Source: Vibrio tubiashii ATCC 19109 (GTDB lineage Bacteria > Pseudomonadota > Gammaproteobacteria > Enterobacterales > Vibrionaceae). Taken from it: a stretch of DNA of 64,000 nt. The stretch covers positions 2,232,001 to 2,296,000 of the forward strand of contig NZ_CP009354.1 in NCBI RefSeq assembly GCF_000772105.1, in the 5' to 3' direction. Below, piece by piece: positions 32,066-42,221 of this stretch. A program made the position numbers and the translations under genes. Below the pieces are notes generated by a model that was not told where the DNA came from, searched no databases, and worked only from the letters and a program-made list of their open reading frames with translations. The first letter of the stretch is position 1. Every line of letters starts with the position of its first letter.

Positions 32066-33259
32066 TTACTGTTTCACAGCATGAATCAATAAGTTGCGCG
32101 GAGTTGTCTCTCTAGAGCAAAACTCAGATAAAGTCACCGTGTAGCCTTGTTCTTGCAGATACAGCGCCTTATCTAGCACCAGCCAGAGTTCCAACACGCG
32201 GCGAAAAGGTTGCTGTACCAAACTGATACGCTCCATCTGCCAGTATCTTTTTAAGCCCAACTTTTCGTAGTAGCCAAAATCTACTTCGGGCAAATTGATT
32301 CCCTTCTGGTCACAGGCCCAGCGACAAAAAGCTTCAAACCCTTCTGCCAACTGAGACTTTTTAATACTAGGAACAGGTTGATACCTGTCAGTTTGCGTGA
32401 TTTCGCGCGTCAATAGGTCGAAGCCGAGACGAAAAGTCATCTCTTCTATACGATGGCGTTTGACACGCTCACCACCCGTCACCGTTTCCTGTAGAGGGAT
32501 TCTTAGCTCTTGGCGCGTTAGAGTTAGTATCGAAGCTCGACCAAGCTCAGATAATGCTTGGTAGGTGTCACAGTTTACCAAGTGATAGCAACATGGCGAC
32601 AAGGTCACCGCAGGAAGTTGCTTTCGCGTTGCGTGGTTGATCAGTGAAACATGCAAATCACCGCATGCATGCAAGGCAACCGCATGTTGATTACTGTTGA
32701 ATGCCGCTTCGGCTTGCTCACTCAGCGCATCACCTTGAATGAATTGCATCGCGAGACCTTGTTTGTCTGCCTCACGTTGGCCAGACTCGCACAACGCTTG
32801 CTGATATTCAAAACTAGTGACTTTTTGCTGAGTTTGGCTAGCAAGAATTCGCCCTAGAAACCCCTTGCCTGAGCACCACTCAAGCCACTCACCACCATGA
32901 TGGTTGTTGATAGCCGCTTCTCCCATCGAGAGAATTTGCGCTAACTTCCGCCCGGGAACGCCACTTTCAACCCCTCGCGCTAACTCAAGACCTTTGCTGT
33001 CAATTTGTGGCAATGTTGTCCAGCCACTAATCTGCTCAAGACAAGGTAGGTAGCATGACATATCGTTAAGCAATGAAGCGTTGTCTTGCTTATAGGAGGT
33101 AATTTGCTCTGGGGAAAGACTCTCTAACCAGCCGCACAACGCGGAACTTTGACTAAGCCAAGGCAAAGATTGTTGGTCAGATAGAAAAAATGGTTCGAAG
33201 CGCCAGTAGGCTTGATGCTCAATCAAGAACTGATTGAGTAATTGGAATTGGTTTAACAT
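32066..33259 (-). CDS. Methyltransferase, Methyltransf_32 (METTL25-like) type
   Basis: 397-aa class I SAM-dependent methyltransferase. The SAM site is EWLEWCSGKGFLGRILA (about 121-137), followed by the acidic strand SFEYQQAL, and the segment ALHACGDL with SPCCYHL that marks the PF13679 group. Substrate unknown; family members have been proposed to act on RNA or protein. Stands alone between the ABC importer and cysB; 45 bp after the cysB stop, so co-transcription with cysB is possible. Confidence 0.85.
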   Translation of the reverse strand: MLNQFQLLNQFLIEHQAYWRFEPFFLSDQQSLPWLSQSSALCGWLESLSPEQITSYKQDNASLLNDMSCYLPCLEQISGWTTLPQIDSKGLELARGVESGVPGRKLAQILSMGEAAINNHHGGEWLEWCSGKGFLGRILASQTQQKVTSFEYQQALCESGQREADKQGLAMQFIQGDALSEQAEAAFNSNQHAVALHACGDLHVSLINHATRKQLPAVTLSPCCYHLVNCDTYQALSELGRASILTLTRQELRIPLQETVTGGERVKRHRIEEMTFRLGFDLLTREITQTDRYQPVPSIKKSQLAEGFEAFCRWACDQKGINLPEVDFGYYEKLGLKRYWQMERISLVQQPFRRVLELWLVLDKALYLQEQGYTVTLSEFCSRETTPRNLLIHAVKQ

Positions 33260-33304
33260 GGCTTCCCCCTGAATGGGTATTTTAGAGGGAAGCCAATCGA
33301 GATG

Positions 33305-34297
<993 letters not shown>

Positions 34298-34576
34298 TTA
34301 TCGACGCCCCATAGTGAGCAAATATAGTTTATAATATTTAGTTATAACGCCAATAGGTTTAAATTGATAGTCCAATCGCGATTAAGGTAAGGAAATACAG
34401 GCTGTTTTTGCGCTTGATTGCCCATTTTGCAATCAATTACTCAGAATGAGCTTTTCAATCCGAGTTTTCATTAATAAAATTTATCAATTGGGCGATAATA
34501 CAAAACAGGTGCAGTAGCTTAGCGGAATCGTGTATGCTTATCTGCTAGCCATTAAAAAACATAAGATACGGAATTT

Positions 34577-35341
34577 ATGAATATTGGTTTAATCATAGCT
34601 TTAGTTGCCATCTTACTCGTCTTGATCCTTGGCTATAACATTATGCTCCAGTATAAAGTTAAAGCTGAAACAGCACGAAAACAGGAAAGTTCACGCTACT
34701 TACAGATCATAGATGCGACCGAAGAACTCATTGGGCATGCACATCATATGCCTTACAGTAAAGAGCTACTGATGTGTCTCAATACCCGTATTCTAGACGC
34801 ACTGCAGAGTATGCACGAACTCGACCCGAAAAATAAGCAATTAGAACAACGAGTTGAACACGTAAAGCAACAGATCAAGCAGCTTGAAGAGAATTTCAAA
34901 GGTGGCGAAAGCGCGACCTTTAAAGTTCCTTCAAGTGATAAGCAAGCAATTGTTATGCTCAAGTTAGTTAAGCGCTTGCGCGATACTATTCGCAGCGAAC
35001 ACAACAAAGGTCGCTTCGAAACTCAAGCGTATGTTGCTGAGAATGCTCGACTAGAAACCATTCAGATTCGCATCAATATTGAGAACGTCATTAAGCGTTC
35101 CAATGATGCTATCGTTCGTGGTCAGCCTGGTACCGCTATTCAGTTGCTGAAAAAAGGTCTTGATGCGTTAAGTACCAAGAATGATAGTTACTCAACACAA
35201 GCTCGCGAGAAGCTACAGACCATGTACGATGAGCTTGAAACAAAACGTCAAAGTCGCAATGCTGAAGAGCTTCATCAAATTGAAGAAGATCAACGCAAAG
35301 ACGATATGGATGCGCTCTTTGGCGAAAAGAAAAAGTGGTAA
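34577..35341 (+). CDS. Membrane-anchored coiled-coil protein, conserved hypothetical
   Basis: 254 aa. One N-terminal transmembrane helix (residues 4-23), then a long charged, helical region with coiled-coil stretches (QLEQRVEHVKQQIKQLEENF; DELETKRQSRNAEELHQIEEDQRKDD). Residues 165-200 (RSNDAIVRGQPGTAIQLLKKGLDAL) look like a single TPR-like hairpin. Similar proteins are labelled DNA repair protein in databases, as I recall, with no evidence visible here. An Nin/Cout topology is likely. A terminator follows at 35363. Confidence 0.75.
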   Translation: MNIGLIIALVAILLVLILGYNIMLQYKVKAETARKQESSRYLQIIDATEELIGHAHHMPYSKELLMCLNTRILDALQSMHELDPKNKQLEQRVEHVKQQIKQLEENFKGGESATFKVPSSDKQAIVMLKLVKRLRDTIRSEHNKGRFETQAYVAENARLETIQIRINIENVIKRSNDAIVRGQPGTAIQLLKKGLDALSTKNDSYSTQAREKLQTMYDELETKRQSRNAEELHQIEEDQRKDDMDALFGEKKKW

Positions 35342-35362
35342 TATAATCCCACTCAACCTATC

Positions 35363-35392
35363 AAAAAAGGTCGCAATTGCGGCCTTTTGTTT
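35363..35392 (+). terminator. Terminator of the coiled-coil gene
   Basis: AAAAGGTCGC / GCGGCCTTTT arms (one G-T wobble) with AATT loop, then TTTTGTTTTT. Confidence 0.85.
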
Positions 35393-35413
35393 TTAAATAA
35401 GCTGTAAAACACG

Positions 35414-36226
35414 ATGATTGAACTAGAACAATATCAAAGCTTACTGGAACCGATTAATGGTTTCCTACAGTGCTCAACGCCAGATAAATGGGTAGAAGAA
35501 GCTCGCAAGCCTGAAAACCTTAAAGTCGTTTTGATTGACCATTTGCTGTGTGAGCTTAAGGCTGGTCAGTCGGCCATGTACCTGATTCGCAAGTACGCAG
35601 TAGATAAACAAAGCGCGCATAGTCTGCTTGATTGGTTTAAACCCTATGAAGACTTTGCTTATCGTAAGACGGGCAGCCTAGAAACGCTCAAAGGTAAGAG
35701 CAATATCTCTAAAGCGATAATGGCGAAATCTGACTCGCCATATAGCCAAGATCTGATCGATAAAATGGTTTTGTTGATTAAAGAAGAGCTCCACCACTTC
35801 TATCAGGTGCTCGAAATCATGGACAACAGAAATATCGCCTATGAGCCAGTTCAAGCTAGCCGTTATGCCAAAGGCTTGATCGCTAAGATGGCTACTCACG
35901 AGCCACAAACCCTGATTGATAAGCTTATTATCGGCGCCTACATAGAAGCTCGTTCATGCGAACGCTTTGCCAAGCTGGCACCACATATGGATGAAGACAT
36001 CGCTAAGTTCTACGTATCCCTATTACGCTCAGAGGCTAGGCACTATCAAGACTATCTCACACTCGCTGAAGATATAGCAGGAAAAGATATCACTGAGCGC
36101 GTTGACTACTTCGGTAAACTAGAAGCAGAGTTAATTTCTTCACCTGATAGCGACTTTAAGTTTCATAGCGGAGTTCCGGTATCACAACCTGACAAAGCAC
36201 CTCACCAACCTAAAAAGAGTGATTAA
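35414..36226 (+). CDS. miaE: tRNA-(ms2io6A37) hydroxylase MiaE
   Basis: Di-iron monooxygenase that hydroxylates the isopentenyl group of ms2i6A37 in tRNAs reading UNN codons. 270 aa. The ferritin-like carboxylate-bridged site is visible as EELHHF (about 118-123), EARSCERF (about 177-184) and EARHYQDY (about 207-214), with a further Glu in HLLCELKAG near residue 47. The gene has its own start region immediately behind the preceding terminator. Confidence 0.93.
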   Translation: MIELEQYQSLLEPINGFLQCSTPDKWVEEARKPENLKVVLIDHLLCELKAGQSAMYLIRKYAVDKQSAHSLLDWFKPYEDFAYRKTGSLETLKGKSNISKAIMAKSDSPYSQDLIDKMVLLIKEELHHFYQVLEIMDNRNIAYEPVQASRYAKGLIAKMATHEPQTLIDKLIIGAYIEARSCERFAKLAPHMDEDIAKFYVSLLRSEARHYQDYLTLAEDIAGKDITERVDYFGKLEAELISSPDSDFKFHSGVPVSQPDKAPHQPKKSD

Positions 36227-36260
36227 AGTTGCTACCTCAATTGATTTGCAAATTGGGGAT

Positions 36261-36287
36261 AAAAAAGCCAGCGAGCGCTGGCTTTAG
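36261..36287 (-). terminator. pyrF terminator
   Basis: AAAGCCAGC / GCTGGCTTT arms with GAGC loop; on the minus strand a TTTTTTAT run follows, nine bases after the pyrF stop. The plus side lacks a T-run. Confidence 0.87.
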
Positions 36288-36295
36288 AAAGGGAC

Positions 36296-36991
36296 TTACG
36301 CGAGAGTCGCGTTAATGTCAGCTAAGACCGCCGCTGGATCGGCAGCTTGAGTAATCGGGCGGCCAATAACTAAGTAGTCAGACCCTGCTTGAATCGCATC
36401 AACTGGCGTCATAATTCGTTTTTGGTCACCAACCGCTGCGCCTGCCGGGCGAATGCCAGGTGTCACCAGTTTAAACTCTTTACCTAGCTCGTTCTTAAGC
36501 ATTGAAGACTCTTGTGCTGAACAAACCACACCATCTAGACCTGAGTTTTTGGTCAGGTTTGCTAGGCGAATAACCTGCTCTTGTGGCGCAATGTTTAAGC
36601 CAATGCCTGCTAAATCACTTTGTTCCATACTAGTTAGCACTGTCACACCAATGAGCAGCGGACGATCTTTACCATACGGTTCTAGGATCTCGCGAGATGC
36701 TGTCATCATGCGCTCGCCACCACTGGCATGTACGTTTACCATCCACACACCAAGCTCTGCCGCAGCGCGAACCGCTTTAGAACAAGTATTTGGGATATCG
36801 TGGAACTTAAGATCTAAGAACACTGAAAAGCCGCGCTTGTGCAATTCTTTGACGAAATCAGGACCAAATAGCGTAAACATCTCTTTACCTACTTTTAGTC
36901 GGCATGAGCTTGGGTCAATTCTATCTACAAAAGCGAGTGCATCAGCTTGGTTATCGTAATCAAGTGCAACTATTACTTTTTGGTCGATCAT
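36296..36991 (-). CDS. pyrF: Orotidine 5'-phosphate decarboxylase
   Basis: Final enzyme of UMP synthesis, 231 aa. The catalytic Asp-Lys-x-x-Asp signature is [10 protein letters not shown] (about 60-69), with ALDYDNQ at strand 1 and TPGIRPAG, the phosphate-binding loop, near residue 180. Located downstream of lapB as in E. coli, but a hairpin terminator separates them here, so it probably has its own promoter. Confidence 0.97.
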   Translation of the reverse strand: MIDQKVIVALDYDNQADALAFVDRIDPSSCRLKVGKEMFTLFGPDFVKELHKRGFSVFLDLKFHDIPNTCSKAVRAAAELGVWMVNVHASGGERMMTASREILEPYGKDRPLLIGVTVLTSMEQSDLAGIGLNIAPQEQVIRLANLTKNSGLDGVVCSAQESSMLKNELGKEFKLVTPGIRPAGAAVGDQKRIMTPVDAIQAGSDYLVIGRPITQAADPAAVLADINATLA

Positions 36992-37021
36992 TTCATCTCC
37001 TAACTTACTTTAAACAAATCG

Positions 37022-37047
37022 AAAAAAAGCAGCGGGATCACCGCTGC
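37022..37047 (-). terminator. lapB terminator
   Basis: GCAGCGG / CCGCTGC arms; the minus strand continues into seven T residues. It lies between lapB and pyrF. Confidence 0.85.
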
Positions 37048-37076
37048 CATTTTGTGATGGGATTACCCCATAAAAA

Positions 37077-38246
37077 CTATTCACCATCCAATCCTCGGAT
37101 TGGCTTGATCGTCCCCCACCCTTTACATGAAGGGCAGTGCCAATACATGGAATGGGTCGAGAAACCGCATTTACGACATCGATAGTGAGGCTTAACCTTA
37201 AGCTGTTCCCCAACCAGTTTCTGTAGTGTACCAAGACTGGCCTTAGCTCTACCCTCTTCAGCCTCAGCTAAATGGTAGTCCATCAGGCGATAAAAGCCCT
37301 TCATGGTTGGGTTTTTAACCAGCTGACGAGTCAACAGCTCCTGAGCAGCACCGGCACCATCATGTTGTGCGACAAGTTGTGCGAGCATCAACTCAGCAGA
37401 TACTCCTGCTTTGTTAACAATGCACTGGCGTAAGAAATTAAGTAACTCGTCTTCTTGACCCAAGTGATGGTAACACTCTGCTAAGGTAGGTAATACCTCA
37501 CTGACAAAATCACTGTCTTGCTCTAACACCATCTCCATATACTTAATGGTATTGTGGTAATCTTCGTCATCTAAATACAACTTACCTAGAGCAATACTTG
37601 CACGGACACACTTTGGATCTTCAGACAGTGCTCGCTTAAAATTCTGCATCGCGACCGCATGATTGCCGTCTGCTTTTTCTTGCATCGCCAGCTCACACCA
37701 AAAGTGACCAATACTGGTTCGCATCCTTTTGCGCCCCATCTTGACCAACAAAGACGCATAATGAATGGCTTTGTTCCACTCACGTGTCTGCTGATAAATC
37801 GCGACAAGTTGTTGTAAAGCCGCTTCACGATGATCAGGTTCTTCAACCAACTGCTCAAAGATTTTTTCCGCGCGGTCAAGGAAACCTGACGCCATATAAT
37901 CTTTTGCTAGCTGCTGAAGCGCGATGTTTTTCTGGTCAATCGTCAAACCAGATCGGGAAATTAAGTTTTGGTGGATACGAATGGCGCGATCAACTTCACC
38001 TCTAGAACGGAATAAGTTGCCTAGCGCTAAGTGGGTATCGATCGTTTCATTATCAACTTGAAGAAGTTCGATAAAGTGATCAACGGCCTTGTCAGATTGA
38101 TCTGACAAAAGAAGGTTCAAACCCGTCACATACTGACGTGATATTTGGTTTGATTGTTTCTGCTTGTCTTGCTGGGCACTTCGATTACCCATATACCAAC
38201 CGTAAGCGGCGGCAATTGGCAATAACAAGAAGAGAATTTCTAACAT
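37077..38246 (-). CDS. lapB: Lipopolysaccharide assembly protein LapB
   Basis: LapB (YciM), 389 aa from ATG at 38246. One N-terminal transmembrane helix, about nine TPR repeats (HLALGNLFRSRGEVDRAI; ASIALGKLYLDDEDYHNTI) and a C-terminal rubredoxin-like zinc ribbon (YRCRKCGF...WHCPSCKGWG). In E. coli it controls LpxC turnover with FtsH and PbgA, limiting LPS synthesis. Paired with lapA upstream, 23 bp apart. Confidence 0.96.
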   Translation of the reverse strand: MLEILFLLLPIAAAYGWYMGNRSAQQDKQKQSNQISRQYVTGLNLLLSDQSDKAVDHFIELLQVDNETIDTHLALGNLFRSRGEVDRAIRIHQNLISRSGLTIDQKNIALQQLAKDYMASGFLDRAEKIFEQLVEEPDHREAALQQLVAIYQQTREWNKAIHYASLLVKMGRKRMRTSIGHFWCELAMQEKADGNHAVAMQNFKRALSEDPKCVRASIALGKLYLDDEDYHNTIKYMEMVLEQDSDFVSEVLPTLAECYHHLGQEDELLNFLRQCIVNKAGVSAELMLAQLVAQHDGAGAAQELLTRQLVKNPTMKGFYRLMDYHLAEAEEGRAKASLGTLQKLVGEQLKVKPHYRCRKCGFSTHSMYWHCPSCKGWGTIKPIRGLDGE

Positions 38247-38272
38247 CAAGTAACAGCCTACCTAATACTACT

Positions 38273-38551
38273 TTAAGCTTTACCTTGGCTTGCTTCACTC
38301 ACTGACGGAGATAACTTGTTAAGCTGCTTCTTCAGTTTACGCACCTGCAACTTAGATTTAAGGTGCAAGCTGCCGAAAATGATCCATGCTACTGCGAAGC
38401 CACCAATAAACACGCCACCAAGCAACGTAGACAGGTGGAAGTCACCTTGAGCAATTAGATAATTGAAATTAACGACTGCCTGATTTTGAGAGCCTAATGC
38501 CAATGCAATTAAGAATAGGGCCAGTACAAGAACGATTTTTATAATTTTCAT
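38273..38551 (-). CDS. lapA: Lipopolysaccharide assembly protein LapA
   Basis: LapA (YciS), 92-aa membrane protein with two transmembrane helices (about 3-21 and 44-63) and a basic, helical C-terminal tail (KSKLQVRKLKKQLNKL). Contains the DUF1049 segment NQAVVNFNYLIAQGDFHLSTLL. Co-transcribed with lapB. Confidence 0.93.
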   Translation of the reverse strand: MKIIKIVLVLALFLIALALGSQNQAVVNFNYLIAQGDFHLSTLLGGVFIGGFAVAWIIFGSLHLKSKLQVRKLKKQLNKLSPSVSEASQGKA

Positions 38552-38638
38552 AGTCCATCACCTAAGATAAGTTCTGCCGTTACGATTATGCAGTAAAAGC
38601 TACAAACAAACCATGGTTATCTCGGTTATTCCAATGAT

Positions 38639-38673
38639 AAAAAAGCGGCATACGCTATGTATGCCGCTTTTTT
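38639..38673 (-). terminator. ihfB terminator
   Basis: Nine GC-rich pairs (GCGGCATAC / GTATGCCGC), five-base loop, extended by A6/T6 on the two sides; lies 20 bp after ihfB. Confidence 0.9.
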
Positions 38674-38692
38674 ATCAGTCTTTTACAAATAT

Positions 38693-38974
38693 CTAACCGA
38701 TATTCACTCGCTCACGTAACTCTTTACCTGGCTTGAAGTGAGGAACGAATTTTCCTTCTAGCTCCACTCGGTCGCCTGTTTTAGGGTTACGGCCAACACG
38801 AGGCTCGCGGAAGTGTAAAGAGAAGCTACCAAAGCCACGAATCTCGATTCTGTCACCACTTTCTAGTGTCGACGCCATATGCTCTAAGATATCTTTTACA
38901 GCATCTTCTATCTCTTTCGCTGAAAGGTGCGTCTGCTCTGCGCACAGTCTTTCAATCAATTCAGACTTAGTCAT
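38693..38974 (-). CDS. ihfB: Integration host factor subunit beta
   Basis: 93-aa DNA-bending protein that pairs with IhfA. The beta-arm tip GRNPKTGD with Pro (about 60-67) inserts into the minor groove, and the N-terminus [11 protein letters not shown] is that of IhfB. ATG at 38974 gives the family length; the frame's extension upstream is spurious. Follows rpsA as in E. coli; a terminator at 39144 and an inverted-repeat element separate the two genes. Confidence 0.97.
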   Translation of the reverse strand: MTKSELIERLCAEQTHLSAKEIEDAVKDILEHMASTLESGDRIEIRGFGSFSLHFREPRVGRNPKTGDRVELEGKFVPHFKPGKELRERVNIG

Positions 38975-39012
38975 AGTTGCCCTCGTAGAGTAATTTATCA
39001 CTTATTATAGTA

Positions 39013-39122
39013 AGTAATACCAGTTCCAACAAACACTTGCTTTCAATTTTAGACAATAATTGAGCAATATGTGTAATGAAAAATTGCTTTTTTTAGAACA
39101 CTTTGAAGAGATTGGTATTACT
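39013..39122. repeat. 110-bp inverted-repeat-ended element between rpsA and ihfB
   Basis: Perfect ten-base terminal arms AGTAATACCA (39013-39022) and TGGTATTACT (39113-39122). Between them are nested AT-rich pairs such as AGCAAT/ATTGCT. No gene inside. The ATACCA/TGGTAT ends are shared with the elements at 31811 and 54344. The ihfB promoter must lie in or beside it. Confidence 0.5.
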
Positions 39123-39143
39123 ACTAGTGATCTATCGAACATA

Positions 39144-39169
39144 AAAAAGGAGCCTTTCGGCTCCTTTTT
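39144..39169 (-). terminator. rpsA terminator
   Basis: AAAAAGGAGCC / GGCTCCTTTTT arms around TTTC, 17 bp after the rpsA stop. Confidence 0.9.
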
Positions 39170-39185
39170 CTTAAAAGCGATTTAA

Positions 39186-40856
39186 TTATTCGCCTTTAGC
39201 TGCTTTGAAAGCGTCAGCCATAGCGTTACCGAATGAAGCATCGTCTGCTTTGTTCAGTGAAGCCATTGCTTCTTGCTCTTCAGCTTCGTCTTTAGCTTTG
39301 ATAGATAGGTTGATTACGCGGTTCTTACGGTCTACACCTGTGAACTTAGCTTCAACACTGTCACCAGCGCTTAGGATTAGAGAAGCGTCTTCTACGCGGT
39401 CACGAGAAACTTCAGAAGCGCGGATGTAACCTTCTACGCCTTCTTCAAGCTCGATAGTTGCACCTTTAGCGTCAACAGCAACAACAGTACCGTTAACTAG
39501 AGTGCCTTTCTTCTTCTCAGCAACGTAAGCGTTGAATGGGTCGTTTTCCATTTGCTTAACGCCTAGAGAGATACGCTCACGCTCAGCGTCTACTGCTAGT
39601 ACTACTGCAGAGATTTCGTCGCCTTTCTTGTACTCACGTACCGCTTCTTCACCAGCAACATTCCAAGAAATGTCAGATAGGTGAACTAGACCGTCGATGC
39701 CGCCTTCTAGACCGATGAAGATACCGAAGTCAGTGATAGACTTGATCTTACCAGTAACTTTGTCGCCTTTAGCTTGCGCTTCAGCGAAAGATTGCCATGG
39801 GTTAGCTTTACACTGTTTTAGGCCTAGAGAGATACGACGACGCTCTTCGTCGATTTCAAGAACCATAACCTCAACTTCGTCGCCAACATTAACAACTTTA
39901 GATGGGTGGATGTTCTTGTTAGTCCAATCCATTTCAGAAACGTGTACTAGACCTTCAACGCCTTCTTCGATTTCAACGAAACAGCCGTAGTCAGTTAGGT
40001 TAGTAACGCGACCAGATAGTTTGTGACCTTCTGGGTAACGCTTAGCGATTGCTACCCATGGATCTTCGCCTAGCTGCTTAAGACCTAGTGATACGCGAGT
40101 ACGCTCACGGTCGAACTTAAGAACTTTAACTTGGATCTCGTCACCAACGTTAACGATCTCAGAAGGGTGCTTAACGCGCTTCCAAGCCATGTCAGTGATG
40201 TGTAGTAGGCCGTCAACGCCACCTAGGTCTACGAATGCACCGTAGTCAGTAAGGTTCTTAACGATACCTTTAACTTCTGCGCCTTCTTGTAGAGTTTCTA
40301 GAAGCTCATCACGCTCAACGCTGTTCTCAGACTCGATTACTGCACGACGAGAAACAACTACGTTGTTACGCTTCTGGTCAAGTTTGATAACTTTGAACTC
40401 TAGCTCTTTGTTTTCTAGGTGAGCAGTGTCGCGGATAGGACGCACGTCTACTAGTGAACCTGGAAGGAAAGCACGGATACCGTTTAGTTCAACAGTGAAA
40501 CCGCCTTTAACTTTACCGTTGATGATACCAACAACAGTTTCAGCTTCTTCGTAAGCCTTCTCAAGTACGATCCAAGCTTCGTGACGCTTCGCTTTCTCAC
40601 GAGAAAGTTGAGTCTCACCGAAACCGTCTTCTACAGCGTCTAGAGCTACGTCTACTTCAGAACCAACTTCAACTTCAAGTTCGCCAGCAGCGTTCTTGAA
40701 CTGTTCAGCAGGGATTGCAGACTCAGACTTTAGACCAGCGTCAACAAGAACGAAACCGTTCTCGATAGCTACTACAGTACCTTTAACGATAGTACCTTGT
40801 TGGAATTCAGTCTCGTTTAGAAACTCTTCAAAGAGTTGAGCAAAAGATTCAGTCAT
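39186..40856 (-). CDS. rpsA: 30S ribosomal protein S1
   Basis: 556-aa ribosomal protein that unfolds and docks mRNA. Six S1/OB repeats are readable: two degenerate N-terminal repeats that bind the ribosome, then four RNA-binding repeats with the motif [10 protein letters not shown] / [10 protein letters not shown] / [11 protein letters not shown] weak Shine-Dalgarno (GAAG) and stacked hairpins in the leader indicate autogenous translational control as in E. coli. Very strong codon bias. Downstream of cmk. Confidence 0.98.
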   Translation of the reverse strand: MTESFAQLFEEFLNETEFQQGTIVKGTVVAIENGFVLVDAGLKSESAIPAEQFKNAAGELEVEVGSEVDVALDAVEDGFGETQLSREKAKRHEAWIVLEKAYEEAETVVGIINGKVKGGFTVELNGIRAFLPGSLVDVRPIRDTAHLENKELEFKVIKLDQKRNNVVVSRRAVIESENSVERDELLETLQEGAEVKGIVKNLTDYGAFVDLGGVDGLLHITDMAWKRVKHPSEIVNVGDEIQVKVLKFDRERTRVSLGLKQLGEDPWVAIAKRYPEGHKLSGRVTNLTDYGCFVEIEEGVEGLVHVSEMDWTNKNIHPSKVVNVGDEVEVMVLEIDEERRRISLGLKQCKANPWQSFAEAQAKGDKVTGKIKSITDFGIFIGLEGGIDGLVHLSDISWNVAGEEAVREYKKGDEISAVVLAVDAERERISLGVKQMENDPFNAYVAEKKKGTLVNGTVVAVDAKGATIELEEGVEGYIRASEVSRDRVEDASLILSAGDSVEAKFTGVDRKNRVINLSIKAKDEAEEQEAMASLNKADDASFGNAMADAFKAAKGE

Positions 40857-40938
40857 TTATTTAATCTTCAATAAATTAAACGTCCACGGGTGTCCTACCG
40901 CGTGGGGTTATTAAATTCGCCAGTCATCATCCTTGCGA
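40857..40938 (-). promoter_or_regulatory. rpsA leader with three stacked hairpins (S1 autoregulation element)
   Basis: On the minus strand: hairpin I, TCGC...GCGA (40938-40917) with AAGGATG in its loop; hairpin II, CCACG...CGTGG (40905-40884) with inner GGT/ACC pairs and an AGGAC loop; hairpin III, TTTAAT...ATTAAA (40880-40860) exposing GAAG before the start codon. GGA-bearing loops and a GAAG in place of a Shine-Dalgarno are the features described for the E. coli rpsA leader. Confidence 0.65.
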
Positions 40939-40959
40939 CCAACGCTCTTACCTAGCCGC

Positions 40960-41640
40960 CTAAGCGACTAGCTTCGATTCGATATATTGTAGTGCTTTTT
41001 CTACCACTTCGTCGATACTCATCGTAGTAGAATCTAGCAAAAGCGCATCCTCAGCAGGGCGTAATGGAGCCACTGGGCGGTTACGATCTCGGTCGTCACG
41101 CTCTTGGATCTCGCGCAAAAGGTCGTCAAATCTAACATCTAACCCTTTGCCTTGCAACTGTTTAAGGCGGCGCTGAGCGCGTTCTTCAGCGCTTGCGTCT
41201 AAGAAAATTTTCGCTTCAGCCTCAGGGAAAACAACCGTGCCCATGTCACGACCGTCAGCAATCAAGCCCTGCCCTTCGGCAAATGCTCGTTGGCGACGCA
41301 ACAAAGCCTCACGCACTCGCGGTAGTGCTGCAACTTTTGATGCTGCCATACCCGTTTCTTCTTTGCGTAGCTCTCCGGAGACGTCTTCGCCTTCAAGGAT
41401 CACTTTAACTAGGTCACCTTCAGCGACAAATTGAACATCAAGGTGAGTGGCGAGCGGAACAAGTGCATCTTCAGACTCTAAGTCCACGCCATGGTGGATT
41501 GCAGCAAGTGCAAGTACGCGATAGATCGCGCCAGAGTCTAATAGGTGGAAGCCTAGCTTGTTCGCTATAAGCATACAAAGAGTGCCTTTACCCGCACCAC
41601 TCGGTCCATCAACGGTCACAACCGGTGTATGAGACGACAT
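40960..41640 (-). CDS. cmk: Cytidylate kinase
   Basis: Phosphorylates CMP and dCMP with ATP. 226 aa. P-loop [10 protein letters not shown] (about 12-21), substrate segment [13 protein letters not shown] (about 129-141) and lid residues [16 protein letters not shown] at 41640 has a GGAG site. Precedes rpsA as in E. coli. Confidence 0.97.
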   Translation of the reverse strand: MSSHTPVVTVDGPSGAGKGTLCMLIANKLGFHLLDSGAIYRVLALAAIHHGVDLESEDALVPLATHLDVQFVAEGDLVKVILEGEDVSGELRKEETGMAASKVAALPRVREALLRRQRAFAEGQGLIADGRDMGTVVFPEAEAKIFLDASAEERAQRRLKQLQGKGLDVRFDDLLREIQERDDRDRNRPVAPLRPAEDALLLDSTTMSIDEVVEKALQYIESKLVA

Positions 41641-41750
41641 GTTTTACTCCGTGTTGGTTGCAGATCAACGCTCAAAGCGTAGACCTTAATTCGGCGACAA
41701 ATTATAGAGGGAAACGCTATTTGGTTCTAGGCGGGAATGACAGTAATTGG

Positions 41751-41773
41751 AAAAAAGAGCGCTGATGCGCTCT
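41751..41773 (-). terminator. comEA terminator
   Basis: AGAGCGC / GCGCTCT arms, TGAT loop, followed on the minus strand by six T residues; 20 bp after comEA. Confidence 0.88.
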
Positions 41774-41792
41774 ATCGTAACTAAATAGCAAA

Positions 41793-42086
41793 TTACAGTT
41801 GGATCCGAGATTGATTTTTGGCAACAATTGCAGCGCCAATTCCTTTCACTTCGGTTAAAGACTCTGCACTGGCAAACTCACCATGTTGCTTTCGATGCTC
41901 GACGATCGCTTGAGCTTTCTTTATGCCAATTCCATTGAGTAAATCTGCCAACTCCTGCGCACTAGCGGTGTTTATGTTCACCGTAATTTCAATGCCGTCA
42001 TACTTGGGATCAGATTTAACATCGTTGGCAATAGAGAAAGGCGCAGCACATATCAGTGCCGCAATGAGAATTATCTGTTTTAGCAT
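41793..42086 (-). CDS. comEA: Competence protein ComEA, helix-hairpin-helix DNA-binding
   Basis: 97-aa periplasmic DNA receptor/ratchet for natural transformation. Signal peptide MLKQIILIAALICAAPFSIA; the mature part has tandem helix-hairpin-helix motifs (VNINTASAQELADLLNGIG; ESLTEVKGIGAAIVA). In Vibrio the same gene lies between ppiD and cmk, and expression needs TfoX and QstR. It implies the organism can be competent. Confidence 0.93.
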   Translation of the reverse strand: MLKQIILIAALICAAPFSIANDVKSDPKYDGIEITVNINTASAQELADLLNGIGIKKAQAIVEHRKQHGEFASAESLTEVKGIGAAIVAKNQSRIQL

Positions 42087-42164
42087 ATTGGCTTCCTAGT
42101 TTATTGGGGGACTTGCTCAGCATACGTTTAAACGCCAACCTGCCAATCAGAGACCACTAAAAAC

Positions 42165-42192
42165 AAAACGGACTGCAGAAGCAGTCCGTTTT
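42165..42192 (-). terminator. ppiD terminator
   Basis: AAAACGGACTGC / GCAGTCCGTTTT arms with AGAA loop, then GTTTTTAG on the minus strand. Confidence 0.88.
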
Positions 42193-42221
42193 AAGATATG
42201 TATCAATTACACAAACTGTGC

